This document shows positions 12,401 through 22,627 of a stretch of 64,000 nt of DNA, one piece after another. The translations under genes were made by a program, and so were the position numbers. The DNA comes from Todiramphus chloris collaris (taxonomy: Eukaryota; Chordata; Aves; Coraciiformes; Alcedinidae). How positions within the stretch are numbered: position 1 is the first letter of the stretch; every line of letters begins with the position of its first letter. The notes beneath the pieces were generated by a model. It saw only the letters and a program-made list of their open reading frames with translations. It had not been told where the DNA came from and searched no databases. The DNA lies in assembly GCA_025345505.1 (NCBI GenBank), contig JANVCC010000049.1:9912733-9976732 (forward strand). Direction: 5' to 3'.

Positions 12401-12759
12401 GAGGCCAACTATACTCCAACTGGAAAAGAAATAATCGCAGCATATGAAGGAGTTTGATCTGCTTCAGAAGTGATCGGTACTGAATCACAGCTCCTCCTGG
12501 TGCCTCAGTTACCAGTCCTAAGCTGGTTGTTCAAGGGTAAGTTTCCTCCCACTCATCATGTCACTGATGCTACATGGAGTCAGTGGGCTGCATTAATCAC
12601 ACAGAGAGCTGAAATAGGGAATCTCAGTTGTCCAGGAATCTTAAAAGTGATCATGGATTGGACAGGAGGTAAAGACTTTGGAATGCCACCAGAACAGGTG
12701 GTGACACATGCTGAAGATGCCTCCCCCTCCATATAATCAGGTATCAAATAATGATAAGC

Positions 12760-14090
12760 AATATGATCTGTTAACTGATGGAACTTGCTGTCTTGTAGGA
12801 AACCATTGGAAGTGGAAAGCTGCTGTGTGGAGTCCCACACGATGAGTGGTAGAAGAAGGGAGAATCATAGGATCATAGAATCCTAGAATGGCTAGGGCTG
12901 GAGGCTGGAAAGGACCTCCGAAGGTCATCTAATCCAGCCCCCCTGCAGTGAGCAGGGATACCCTCAAGTAGACCAGGCTGCTTAGAGCCTTGTCCAACCT
13001 CACCTTGAATATCTCCAGGGATAGGGCCTCAACCACCTCTCTGGGTAGCCTATTCCACTGTTCTACCACCCTCAATGTAAAGAACTTCTTCCTGATATCC
13101 AATCTAAATCTACTTTTCTCTAATTTAAACCCGTTACCCCTCGTCCTTTCACTAAAGGCCCTTGTAAACAGCCCCTCACCAGCCTTCCTGTAGGTACTTC
13201 CTGTAGCCCCCTTCAGGTACTGGAAGTTTGCTAGTAGGTCTCCCCGGAGCCTTCTCTTCACCAGGCTGAACAATCCCAGCTCCTTCATCCTGTCCTCATA
13301 GGAGAGCTGTTCCAGCCCTCTGATCATCTTTGTGGCTCTCCTCTGGACCCACTCCATCAGGTCCATGTCTTTCCTGTGTTGAGGGCTCCAGAGCTGGACA
13401 CAGTACTCCAGGTGAGGTCTCACCAGAGCAGAGTAGAGGGGCAGAATCACCTCCCTCGATCTGCTGGCCACACTGCTCTTGATGCAGCCCAGGATGCAAT
13501 TGGCCTCCTGGGCTGCAGGCACACACTGTTAGCTCGTATCCACCAACACCCCCAAGTCCTTTTCCTCAGAGCTGCTTTCCAGCACCTCGTGTCCCAGCCT
13601 GTATTGATAGTGACCCAGATGCAGGACCCTGCACTTAGTCTTGCTGAACCTCATGAGGTTCACCTGTGCCCACCTCTCCAGCTTATCCAGGTCCCTCTGG
13701 ATGACATCCTGTCCCTCCAGCCTGTCAACAGCACCACTTAGCTGGGTGTCATCTGCGAATCTGGAGAAGGTGAATCAAGTCAGTCTGAAGAGGTGAAAGC
13801 CATCCAGCTGGCTTTAGACATTGCTGAATGCAAAAAAAGGCCAGTGCTCCGTCTCTACACTGACTCGTGGATGGCAGCAAATGCCTTGTGGGGGTGGTTA
13901 AAACAGTGGGAGCAGAATAACTGGCAGCACAGAGGTAAACCCATTTGGGCTGCCCCAAATGGGCGAGACATTGCTGCTGGGATAGAGAAACTAGCTGTAA
14001 AAGTCTGTCACGTGGATGCCCACGAACCTGAAGTTGAGTCACTGAGGAACATCAAAACAACCAGCAAGGGGACCAGGCTGCTAAAGTGTT
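12760..14090 (+). pseudogene. RNase H remnant (ERV-L), interrupted by a CR1
   Basis: An LLTDGTCC segment lies before the CR1, and an AIQLALDIAE and RLYTDSWMAANALWGW segment after it. These are RNase H landmarks of ERV-L pol. The CR1 at 12862-13768 separates them, so it inserted later. Fossil. Confidence 0.8.
12862..13768 (-). mobile_element. CR1 LINE, 5'-truncated, inserted in the ERV-L fossil
   Basis: The left edge carries the CR1 3' end in reverse (AATCATAGGATCATAGAATC and GGAAAGGACCTCC). The reverse strand encodes the C-terminal part of CR1 ORF2 in one long open frame (12929-13522) with [21 protein letters not shown] and [12 protein letters not shown]. The element stops inside the segment just downstream of the FADDT motif, so the polymerase core is missing. 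Similar words AGAAGGGAGAATCA and AGAAGGTGAATCA flank it and may be an imperfect target duplication. The frame is unusually intact, suggesting a fairly recent insertion. Confidence 0.9.
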
Positions 14091-14109
14091 CCAGACAGAC
14101 TTAGACTGG

Positions 14110-14640
14110 GAACATAAAGGTGAACTATTTTTAGCTCAGTGGGCCCACGATACTTCAGGACATCAGGGAAGAGATGCAACATAGGGCGTGTGATTGAAGG
14201 GTAGATTTAACTAAGGATGCTATTGAGCAGATTGTCCACAACTGCGAAACATGCACTGCAATCAAACAAGCAAAACTGTTAATACCTTTGTAGTATGGGG
14301 GACAGTTGTCCAAGTATAAGGACAGACCTGGCAGATAGATTAGATCACACTCCATCAAACCTGCCAGGGTAAGCACTATGTGCTTACAGTGGTGGAAGCA
14401 ACCACCAGCTGACTGGAAACCCATCCTGTACCTCACGCCACTGCCCAGAACACCATCCTGGGCCTTGAAAAGCAGATCCTGTGGTGACATGGTACTCCAG
14501 AAAGAATTGTGTCTGACAATGGGACTCATTTCAAAAACAATCTCATAGACAGTTGGGCCAAAAGACTTTGTATTGAGTCTATCAAATCCCCTATCATGCA
14601 ACAGTCTCTGGCAACGATGGTCCAGTCTGGGACTCCCCTG
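14110..14640 (+). pseudogene. Integrase remnant (ERV-L)
   Basis: Landmarks visible in pieces are the zinc-binding region with DTSGHQGRDAT and CETCTAIKQAK, and the catalytic-core block TPERIVSDNGTHFKN. Fossil, with breaks. Confidence 0.75.
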
Positions 14641-14689
14641 GTGCCTGCTCCACAGCATCAGTGGTGACGGTGATGTAATTACCATCAGA

Positions 14690-14908
14690 GGGGTTGGGTT
14701 TGATATTGATTTGTATATATTTGTATATATTCCATTTTATTATCGTTATTACTATTTTCATTCAAGCTGTTCTTGTTTCCTTTTCTAATTGATTCTAATT
14801 GAGTCCCTCTCCCTTATTCCCTTTCTCTTCCCCTTTGGGGAGGGAGGGGGGTTAACAGAGAGCATCCGTTACAGGTGTAGCAGGCTGCCCTGACCCTAAA
14901 CCGTGACA
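14690..14908 (+). repeat. Right LTR region (R/U5-like) of the ERV-L fossil
   Basis: A T/A-rich block with TTTTATTATCG, then a C/T-rich block and a purine-rich GGGGAGGGAGG block, ending CTAAACCGTGACA. This order matches the 3' part of bird ERV-L LTRs. The inner border is uncertain. Confidence 0.6.
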
Positions 14909-14913
14909 GGGGG

Positions 14914-15813
14914 CTAAAGTTTGACATGGATTCACAGGTGATTCACTGCAACCTATGGATTCTCTCTGAAGACACTTTGGCATGTAAACTATTGGTGCCT
15001 ATAGGGCAGAAACTCCCAGCACAGTTGAGACCTCTGCTGGGATTTTGCACTTAAATGATTTTTGAGCAGTGGGAATATGCAGGAGGGGCACTGAAGTCTG
15101 CTTCCTCCAGAAGTCACAGAAGAGCTGTTCTAGCCTTCAGTCAGGGAAAAGGGCCCTGTTTAAGTCTTCAGTGGCTTTGATGAGCATCTATCACTAGCAC
15201 CCTGCCTGTTCTTCTGTGGAAAGACACTAAGATCAGCAGCCCACAGAAACGTAAAACTACTCTAAATTTTAACAAATGCAGCCAGGAAGTGTTCTAACAG
15301 GCACTAGCCTACAAATCATTTTTAGTGTATCAGCGATTTAAATAATGCAAAATACCACTGTTAGATACCACGAAAAACATATGTTGGATAATTAGTCTGT
15401 AGTTTAGTTGAACAATTCATCTTTGTTGAACTAATTACAATTCAACAGCATGAAAGCTCAGAACAGTGGATTTAACATGCCCCTGTGTGATGTTGCATGA
15501 TTCATTTTTCAAGTCACCTATTATCTAAATGTTGGTAGCCCAGTGGAGTAACAATGAGAAGCAGTGGTCCCAGGAAACTCTTGGGGAAAATGTATTTATA
15601 TGCTGAGATATCTCATTATTTTGGGGGAAACAGAACATAAGGCAACATTCACAAGAGATGTACTACATAACAAGAATTACTTCACAGTCTCAGTTTTCCA
15701 CAGTAATTTTACACCCATCAGCTGCTGTGAGCAGTCTGTATAATTTTCTTGCTTTCACCACTCCAGAACAGTCGGAGTGTGTCGTTGCTTGTGAGACCGT
15801 TATACACTTATCC
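14914..15813. other. Intergenic stretch between ERV-L fossil and solo LTR
   Basis: About 900 bp in which I recognise no gene or repeat family. Confidence 0.6.
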
Positions 15814-15818
15814 ACTTG

Positions 15819-16255
15819 TGCCTAAGTTTAGCCTGTATCTGGGGCTAAACTACAGCAGTTGCTCTATCACCTGATGACCCTCCCCAGCAGAGAAGGGGGA
15901 TCAGGAAAAAGAGAAGAGGGACTCAGAGGTTGAAATGAAAATGGATTTAATGAAACAGTCAGACTAATGCCAATGCCAGCATAAAGTAAGCAAAGTTATA
16001 CTCAGCCCAGCAAATGTATGGTGGTCACAATAAACAGCAAGGCAGTCCTTGGGAGCAGGAAGAGGAACAGGATCAGGAGGAGCCGGAGCAAGAGATCTCT
16101 CCATCCTCAGCAAACTTCCCCCTTTATGAGCATGATGTTTATGGGATGGGTACACCTGTGAGCCAACATGGGTCAACTGCTCTGTCTGACTCCAAACTGC
16201 TAGTGCCCTGCAGACCATGGCTGGGCTATGATTGTGTCCCAGAGAAATCAGGACA
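15819..16255 (-). mobile_element. Solo LTR, ERV-L type, reverse orientation
   Basis: Read on the - strand it starts TGTCCTGATTTC at 16255 and ends GGCTAAACTTAGGCA at 15819, with TG...CA termini. It is flanked by a perfect 5-bp duplication ACTTG (15814-15818 and 16256-16260). Internal order fits bird ERV-L LTRs: GTTGACCCATGTTGGC, CATCATGCTCATAAA, then ATTAAA (15943-15955 region) in a putative R region, then the C/T-rich U5 start after TCAACC. No internal retroviral sequence adjoins it, so it is a solo LTR left by LTR-LTR recombination. Confidence 0.88.
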
Positions 16256-16640
16256 ACTTGCTAGGGCCGTCCCCAGATCTTTGAAGTTGTGGCCCAGGAG
16301 GTCAGGTTTTTGCAACCTTTTCTGCAGTTGCACTGCTCAGCAGAGTGGAGTAAATCCCACAGGGTAGTGTGCCAGGACACACTGTGCCAGGTCTTAAAAC
16401 AAGCACCATCCCAGCAGAAGCATTCAGGAGGGCTGCCCAGAGCAGCATGCAGCTCAGGGTACCCTGAGCTTCCAGACTCCCTCCCCATGTACCAACACAC
16501 TCTCCTGCCATCAGCATGATTCAGGACAGTTTTAAGCAAAATTTTTCAGTGTGTAGCTCATGCACTTGGCTGTTTGTTAAAGATCTTCTGGTGTGGTTCT
16601 TTAATCAGCAAGCGTGCTTTTCCTCACTGATTGGCTGTCT

Positions 16641-16666
16641 TATATACATATATATATATATATAAA
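16641..16666. repeat. (TA)n simple repeat
   Basis: TATATA run with one C interruption. Confidence 0.85.
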
Positions 16667-19432
16667 ATTACTCACCTGAAGATTCACCATCTCCATGTTG
16701 TTATGGGACTGCAGCATCCCTGCAGAGCCGAGAAGGAATGACACATCACACAGATATTTTGTTGACTTCTGACAGCTTCAGAGTACAATTTTTAGCATGG
16801 ACAAAAGCAAAGAAGCAGAAACCTAAGACTTGAAGAAAAATGAGGGAGAAGCAGAACAGTCGATAACAACTTCATAGCTAAAAATGAAAAAATAAAAGCA
16901 TTTTTTGATACATGCACACACACCTCCCTCCCCATTATCACTAGAACAGCGCACATTTCACAGTGTCACTTACCAGCTGCATTTGAATTTCCCATTGCAG
17001 GTTTCTTCCTCAGCTGTTCAACTATTTCCACTTTTTCAAGGGAAGACTGAAGCATGATGGCATCCCCTGTTGCTCTCTGGAGGCTCTGGGATGTGTGTGT
17101 GTGTTCATGTGTGCAGATGTGAGCATACATCTGTCCATCTCTGTTCTTCTCCTGCACCTGCCCAAGGCTTGGTGGTATTTGTATGCTTTTTCCTAGGAAA
17201 AAGCTTCTGATGTCTTTTCTGATGAAGTTTGAAGTGGAGACAAAGCCAAGTGCAGTTCTTGGCTTGGCATGCAGCTTTTCTAATGATACTGTGACCCAGG
17301 AAGGAAATCCATCCAAGAGACATCTGCATCTTTATCACATCACGGATGTTGCTTTTGGAATGCCAGATTAGCATAATTTGTCTGCAAGAATATCAGACAC
17401 ACTTCATTAGCTCAAAGCTAAACAGTATTTCTGAAGAGCTGCTTTTAGGTTTTTGGTTTGTGTTTTTTTTTTCTTTAAAATACGTTTTTCCTTTGGAATT
17501 CGGGTCTTCATACCCAGGGCCCTTGTGGCTCCAGCACATCAGATGACTGCAGTCAGCCTGCTGACTTGGAAAGGAAGAGCACTGGCCATGCTCCATGCCA
17601 GTGATGAACCTTTTTGTAGGGCTGTCCAGAAGAAAGGCACTAATGGTTTACATGAGTGTCCATAGAGGGAAAAAGGCACTAACCACGCTGTCCTCACTGA
17701 CTACTCACACATCACCTAAAATTAACATCTTTAACTTATCACTGAGATAAAAACTATTGCTGACTCACAAGTCATTAAAACAAGGAGAGCCATGCTGAGG
17801 TGGGATGCCTTGAAGATCCTCAGCATTGGCTCTGAACTGTATTGCTTCTCAGATAATACAGTCTCTGGGTAGCTGCTATTCAGTGAGGGCAGGACCAAAG
17901 AAGCAGGCCCTTGTCCTCAAAGGACAACCTTTGAGGCCCTCAGAGGTCCCTGAAGCCACCACGTCTGACTCCATGGATGCTATACCCTCAGACTTGGCAG
18001 TGTGGGGCAGCATTCACAGACATAGATGGGACAGCTCAGATCTGGAAGCCACGTTGCTCAGCCACAAGGCTTTATGCCTGAGCAGATGTGGCCAGCCTTG
18101 CTTCTGGTCTCTGGTGGGGAAGGCTGCAAAACTCTGCAGCTCAGGAAGGTGCTAGTTCAGGGGCTGACCCCACAAGTAGACTCCCTGATGCAACCAAACA
18201 GGGTAATCTGTTTGCTGGGTCTGAACTTCTACATGCATGCTGTTTTGCTGGCAGCCTGCCTGCACATATCCCATCTGGTTTGGGAAACAAAGCAAGCAAC
18301 ATACTTCAACCTACAGCACCATTTCCAAGGAAATGTTTTTACTTTTTTAGTCCAAACTCAAAACAAAACATCACCACAAACACTATTTGTAAGACAAAAC
18401 CCTACCTGAGCTGAGGTTTGAGGACTCACACAAAACTTCCATCAGGTACTCCTACCAAGCAGTCCCAGGGCAGGGCTTGTTGAGGCACCACCATGATTAA
18501 TGACTACAGCTCAGGAGAAGCAAAGCTGCTGTGGGGACAATCTGACTTTGATTAAGTTGCAGAGAACTAAATCTATTCTTCAAATAGAGGTAATTTCAAA
18601 AATGTCATTTTAAACAGTTATTCCTGGAGGGAACAAGGACAAAGGGGGAGTAGTTTATCACCATCTTCATATTTAATAAATTTTGGGGTTGGAAGCATTG
18701 AGATATCCACTGAAATTAATTTCTGTGATTAACCAACTGTTGGCCATAATTCAAATATGGGAGGAGAAATGAAAATTATAACCATCCTTATCCTCATGTT
18801 TTGTTGTGGCTTTTGGTCAGGGCATTTTTTCCACTTAGGAAAGATTTGGGGAAAGGTGAAAGAAAAAGAGGGCACATTAATTTATTTAGTTTCTGATAGA
18901 CCATGAAAAAAAAATTAAAAGTGATTAAACCAACAAACTTTCTTTAATAAATTAATAGCAGCATCACAAAACCCTGATGTGAATGACCCAAAGGAAATTG
19001 GGTAAGTGACAGTACTTAACCGTTCACAAAAATATTATCACCTGCTGGCCAGGAGAGAATGCAAGGCGCTGTAAGGCAGTCCCCTTTGTTTATCTAACAA
19101 GTGACATACATCAAAACAGGTCCAGCTGAGTAGCCACGGTCGACCTATTTACAGTTCTGGTGCTGAATCTTTTAAAAGCATTTATAAAATTTTTGTAAAT
19201 TCTCTGTTCAAGTCCTATTATTTACAACCAAATATAACAGGTTCCATTTTTGCTTATTTAACAGAGATGGCAAGGGTAAGATATGAAGGCTCCTACATGA
19301 AGACAATGCCAGTGCACAGACTTATACAGAGTCTGAGGATGCTACAGAAAATGAGCTATTCACACGTGTGCCAGAAGCTACTGTAATTCAACTTATTGCT
19401 AAATGCTTTCAAAGTCTGTGGTTGGCTTTTAA

Positions 19433-19491
19433 GTATATATATGTATATATATGTACACACTCACACATATATATACACACACATATATATG
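19433..19491. repeat. Mixed (TA)n/(CA)n microsatellite
   Basis: Alternating TATATG, CACAC and TATATA blocks over about 59 bp; likely length-polymorphic. Confidence 0.85.
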
Positions 19492-21794
19492 TTTGGAAAA
19501 GATGTGCTATGAATTCACCCAGGGGAAAAAAAAAAGAACTTAAAAAACATTGAGATCTTCCTGACTTTTCTGTAATGTTTGAGATAATAAAATCTAACTC
19601 ACAGCAAAGGGCAGTCACTGAAGGCACAAGTTTGTGTCTCTGGCTAGTCCTTTTCCAACTTGTTACCAGACCTTTTTGGAGAGGCAAGTGAATTCCTGAG
19701 CATTCAAGCCCATGGTGGCATCAGCAGGCTCACACATGGTTCATCTCTGATGCCTTCTGCAAGCAGAAAGCTCCCCAGTGGTATACCTCACCTGTCTGCA
19801 TGAAAGTATTATGGATTTTTCTCAGAAGGGGATGAGGGAGAGAAGAGGACTATCAACTTTAATGCATCAAGCTGGGACCAACCTAGCAGCGGATGCAACC
19901 CGTATTTTATGTTTTGATAGTGGCCTCCATGAGGTTGTTGCTGTACACAGCAGTGCAACAGGACAACGTTATGCTAAAGAGCTAGCAGAATTTTTCATTT
20001 CTTCTACAAGTTCATTTTGGTGGGATGAACACAGCAACTCTGCAGTACAAGCAGTTCTTGTTAGTAAAATGCAATTTATCCATGCCTAGTGTAGGATTTT
20101 CTGTTCTGAGGATTTTCATAGCCTGAGGCTGTTAGTGATGCTAAATGCATCCTTGTTAGATGGGAACTGTGGCATTGGTGTATTAGTTAATGAAGATGTA
20201 AAAAACTTATGGGTGATATTTGTCATTAGATGATACTCTAAACAAGGAAAATTGCATGAGAGGCACCACTCTAGACACAGTGCCAGAAAGACATGATGCC
20301 TTGGAGGGTTTTTTTACACAGAAACAGGGAGGAAAATTAATTCAAGTTATACATGGTGAAAATTAAAAGCACATTATTTAAAGTGTATTAAATGCCAATG
20401 TGGATGCTTTCGTTAGGAAGTAAGTGGTGTAATATGGTACACTATAATATATTTTGGGAATGGAATAAATCAAATTTTGCAGTTAATCCACATTAATCTG
20501 CCATGTAGAGTAGCTCCAGGTCTGCTTCCTTTCCATGCCTGGTCATCATTTGCTTTTGAACCACATCAGCAGCAAATGATTCTAGTCACATACTCTGTCC
20601 TGCTCTGCCCACCCTCTCCTGAGACAGAAGAAATGAGCGGTGACCCTTGTTTATGCCTCTCTCTCAGCATCCCCCTGGGAGGTGGATCATGCGCCTCATA
20701 GCCTGACTCAGACCAGCACCTCATGCGCAGCAGCTTCTGCTCTACACCCAAAGCAGTGTTTTATCACCAGCGCTTGCAAGTCTCAGCATGCTGAAAAATA
20801 AAAATAAATGCTAAACAAGATAAGGAATAAATAGATGTGAGGACCAAGAAGACAAGAGCTCTTACAAAGCCAGAACACTCTTCTCCAGGTCAACCAAATA
20901 CCCTGATCATCCAAGCAATCTGTGAAGGTGGTGCCATGCACACCGAGCACACCTTGCTCCATCCCAGACCTGATGATTATCTGTAAGACCAAAGGAGGGC
21001 TTTTTAGGAATCTGAGGCCCTCCATTTATAAATGGTTGAAGTAGATAATTGGAGTTTACTCTGTTTCTCATGCTTCTTCTCCAAGTGTGTAAGTGATCCC
21101 AGCCAGGATCACAAAACTACACCAGAGCTGAATTCCCCACCTTCCTTAGGGGAGCTGGAGCCTCCTGGCGAACAGAAAGAAAACATCAGGATTGGAGAGG
21201 GAGTCAAAATTTAACAGAGATACCTTGAAGTGCAAGATTGCCCCAGTACAATATCAAGCCACTACCCTAACAGGATATGTCTGACCAAGTGCCTGCACAG
21301 ATGCTATGTTTTTGTGATGTCTACCTGCCAGGTTTCTGTACAGTCTTTACACAGCACAAATAGGGGTGAGGATTTAAAGTATATATTTACTGTCAACTTG
21401 AAAAAGAAAGTAATATTGACCAAGTCTAATAGCATGTATTTGATATATAGCTATTAACATGCCATTCTGGACTCCAGCAAATGCCACCTGAGATAAATAT
21501 TCAGCATTTTTGTTCATGCACTTGAAGAAGAATTCAAACATTTTGTCCATGACATATGCAAAGTAACTAATAGCTCTGATCTAGTATTAACAGTAAATAT
21601 AGAACCTTAAACTTCACTGCAGTATATTAACATATGATTTTAAGTACTGGACTGGAAAGACAACTCTTTCTTTTCTTTAAAAAAAAAGCTTTGTTCAGAA
21701 TGCAGTATTTACATTGTACTTTGACCAACACTTACATTTTTACACAAAATATTTTGTCTACAGATACACTGTAGCAAAAGACTGTGAGCCACCT

Positions 21795-22627
21795 TTACAC
21801 ACAGCTCACTCTTTCGCTTACAACATTACTGCTGTTTATAGAGAGCTCTGAAGTCCCTGGTTGCATTTCAAGGCCCTCCTCAACTTCATCTAGTTCCATA
21901 CTATTGAGTTCATTGCCATTTCGATAACTAGTTAAAGTCAGATCTTTCCCATATAAAGCTGTTGAAGCAACATTCAGACACTGATTCTGCCGCAGTGTTG
22001 ATTTTTTACTGGTCTTGTATTGGCAACGGATGTAATTGGAGAAAGCCCTGCGGTACGTTTTATTAAAGAGTGTGTATACGAGGGGATTAATCCCAGAGCA
22101 AACATACCCCACCCAGACAAACACATCAAGGAGTTCACTCAAGAGGTCTTTATCACAAGCTTCCCTGCAAAGGACAGACATGACATTAGTGATGAAAAAG
22201 GGGCACCACATGATGAGGAACAAAAAGAAGACGATGCCCAGGACCTTGGAGGCTCTTCGCTCATTGTTGATGGACTGCATAGTTCCTTTCCGGAAAAGCA
22301 CTGCCTCCTTATTTACAGGAGAGTTCAAGTGAGATGCCCCTTCATGATTGTGAAGCATTGAAATGTTCTCTGTGTTGTTCTCCTTCTTGAGGCAATTTAC
22401 ACTGCTCCTTCTCTGCTTGGGCACCTCTCCACACATGAACACTGTTGCCTGTCTCTGCAGCACCTGGACGGTCAGGCAATATGTGATCACCATGATGATG
22501 AGAGGGATGAAGAATGCCATGAAGGATCCAATAAGGACAAAGTTCTCATCATTGAGCACACAGGTCCCATTTACGAACACCCTGGAATCATCCTGCAAAC
22601 CAATGACTGGAATGGGCATAGATATTC
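21795..22627 (-). CDS. HTR2C: HTR2C terminal coding exon (5-HT2C receptor, TM4 end to C-terminus)
   Basis: Acceptor TTGTTCTCCTTCTAG precedes 22627; the split codon G|GA gives Gly, then 276 codons and TAA at 21795-21797. The peptide holds the end of TM4 (PIPVIGL), ECL2 with an N-glycosylation site (NGT) and the disulfide Cys, TM5 (GSFMAFFIPLIIMVITYC), a roughly 70-residue ICL3, TM6 (FFLFLIMWCPFFITN), TM7 with NPLVY, the RCQYK helix-8 region and a tail ending VVSERVSCV, a class I PDZ ligand. The product is a Gq-coupled serotonin receptor of neurons. HTR2C is preferred over HTR2A because of GYVCSGINPLVY, RRAFSNYIRC, VASTALYGKDL and SSNVVSER, all close to human HTR2C. ICL3 is the most divergent part. 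No break is seen. Confidence 0.97.

Larger units (their letters stand above)
9313..14908 (+). mobile_element. ERV-L-like endogenous retrovirus, fossil provirus
   Basis: The element starts TGTCCTGG and ends CGTGACA, the TG...CA termini typical of bird ERV-L LTRs. It is flanked by the same 5 bp, GGGGG, at 9308-9312 and 14909-14913. Between the ends, in + orientation, lie gag-like, protease, reverse transcriptase, RNase H and integrase remnants in the usual order. No env was seen, as expected for ERV-L. The outer ends read as U3-like on the left and R/U5-like on the right; I see no long direct repeat shared by the two, so the LTRs look incomplete. The element is broken, with roughly ten or more breaks, and a CR1 sits in its RNase H region. 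It is an old fossil; no age can be computed from unmatched LTRs. Confidence 0.85.
16261..21794. other. Intergenic stretch and HTR2C 3' UTR
   Basis: No exon recognised. The part next to 21795 must hold the HTR2C 3' UTR on the - strand, but I could not fix its end. No AATAAA on the - strand lies within 2 kb of the stop; an ATTAAA on that strand occurs at 19858-19863 and AATAAA near 18884. TA/CA simple repeats lie at 16641-16666 and 19433-19491. Confidence 0.5.

Noticed and set aside
12929-13522. 197-codon - frame as a host gene
   Set aside because: It is the C-terminal part of CR1 ORF2 within the LINE inserted in the ERV fossil.
18026-18409. Overlapping + frames of 108-127 codons
   Set aside because: Two frames are open at once without recognisable motifs; compositional.
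21795-22627. Reading the receptor as HTR2A because it ends VSCV
   Set aside because: TM7 region, helix 8, the VASTAL-type tail block and the SSNVVSER stretch match HTR2C, and the neighbouring IL13RA2-like gene fits the HTR2C locus.
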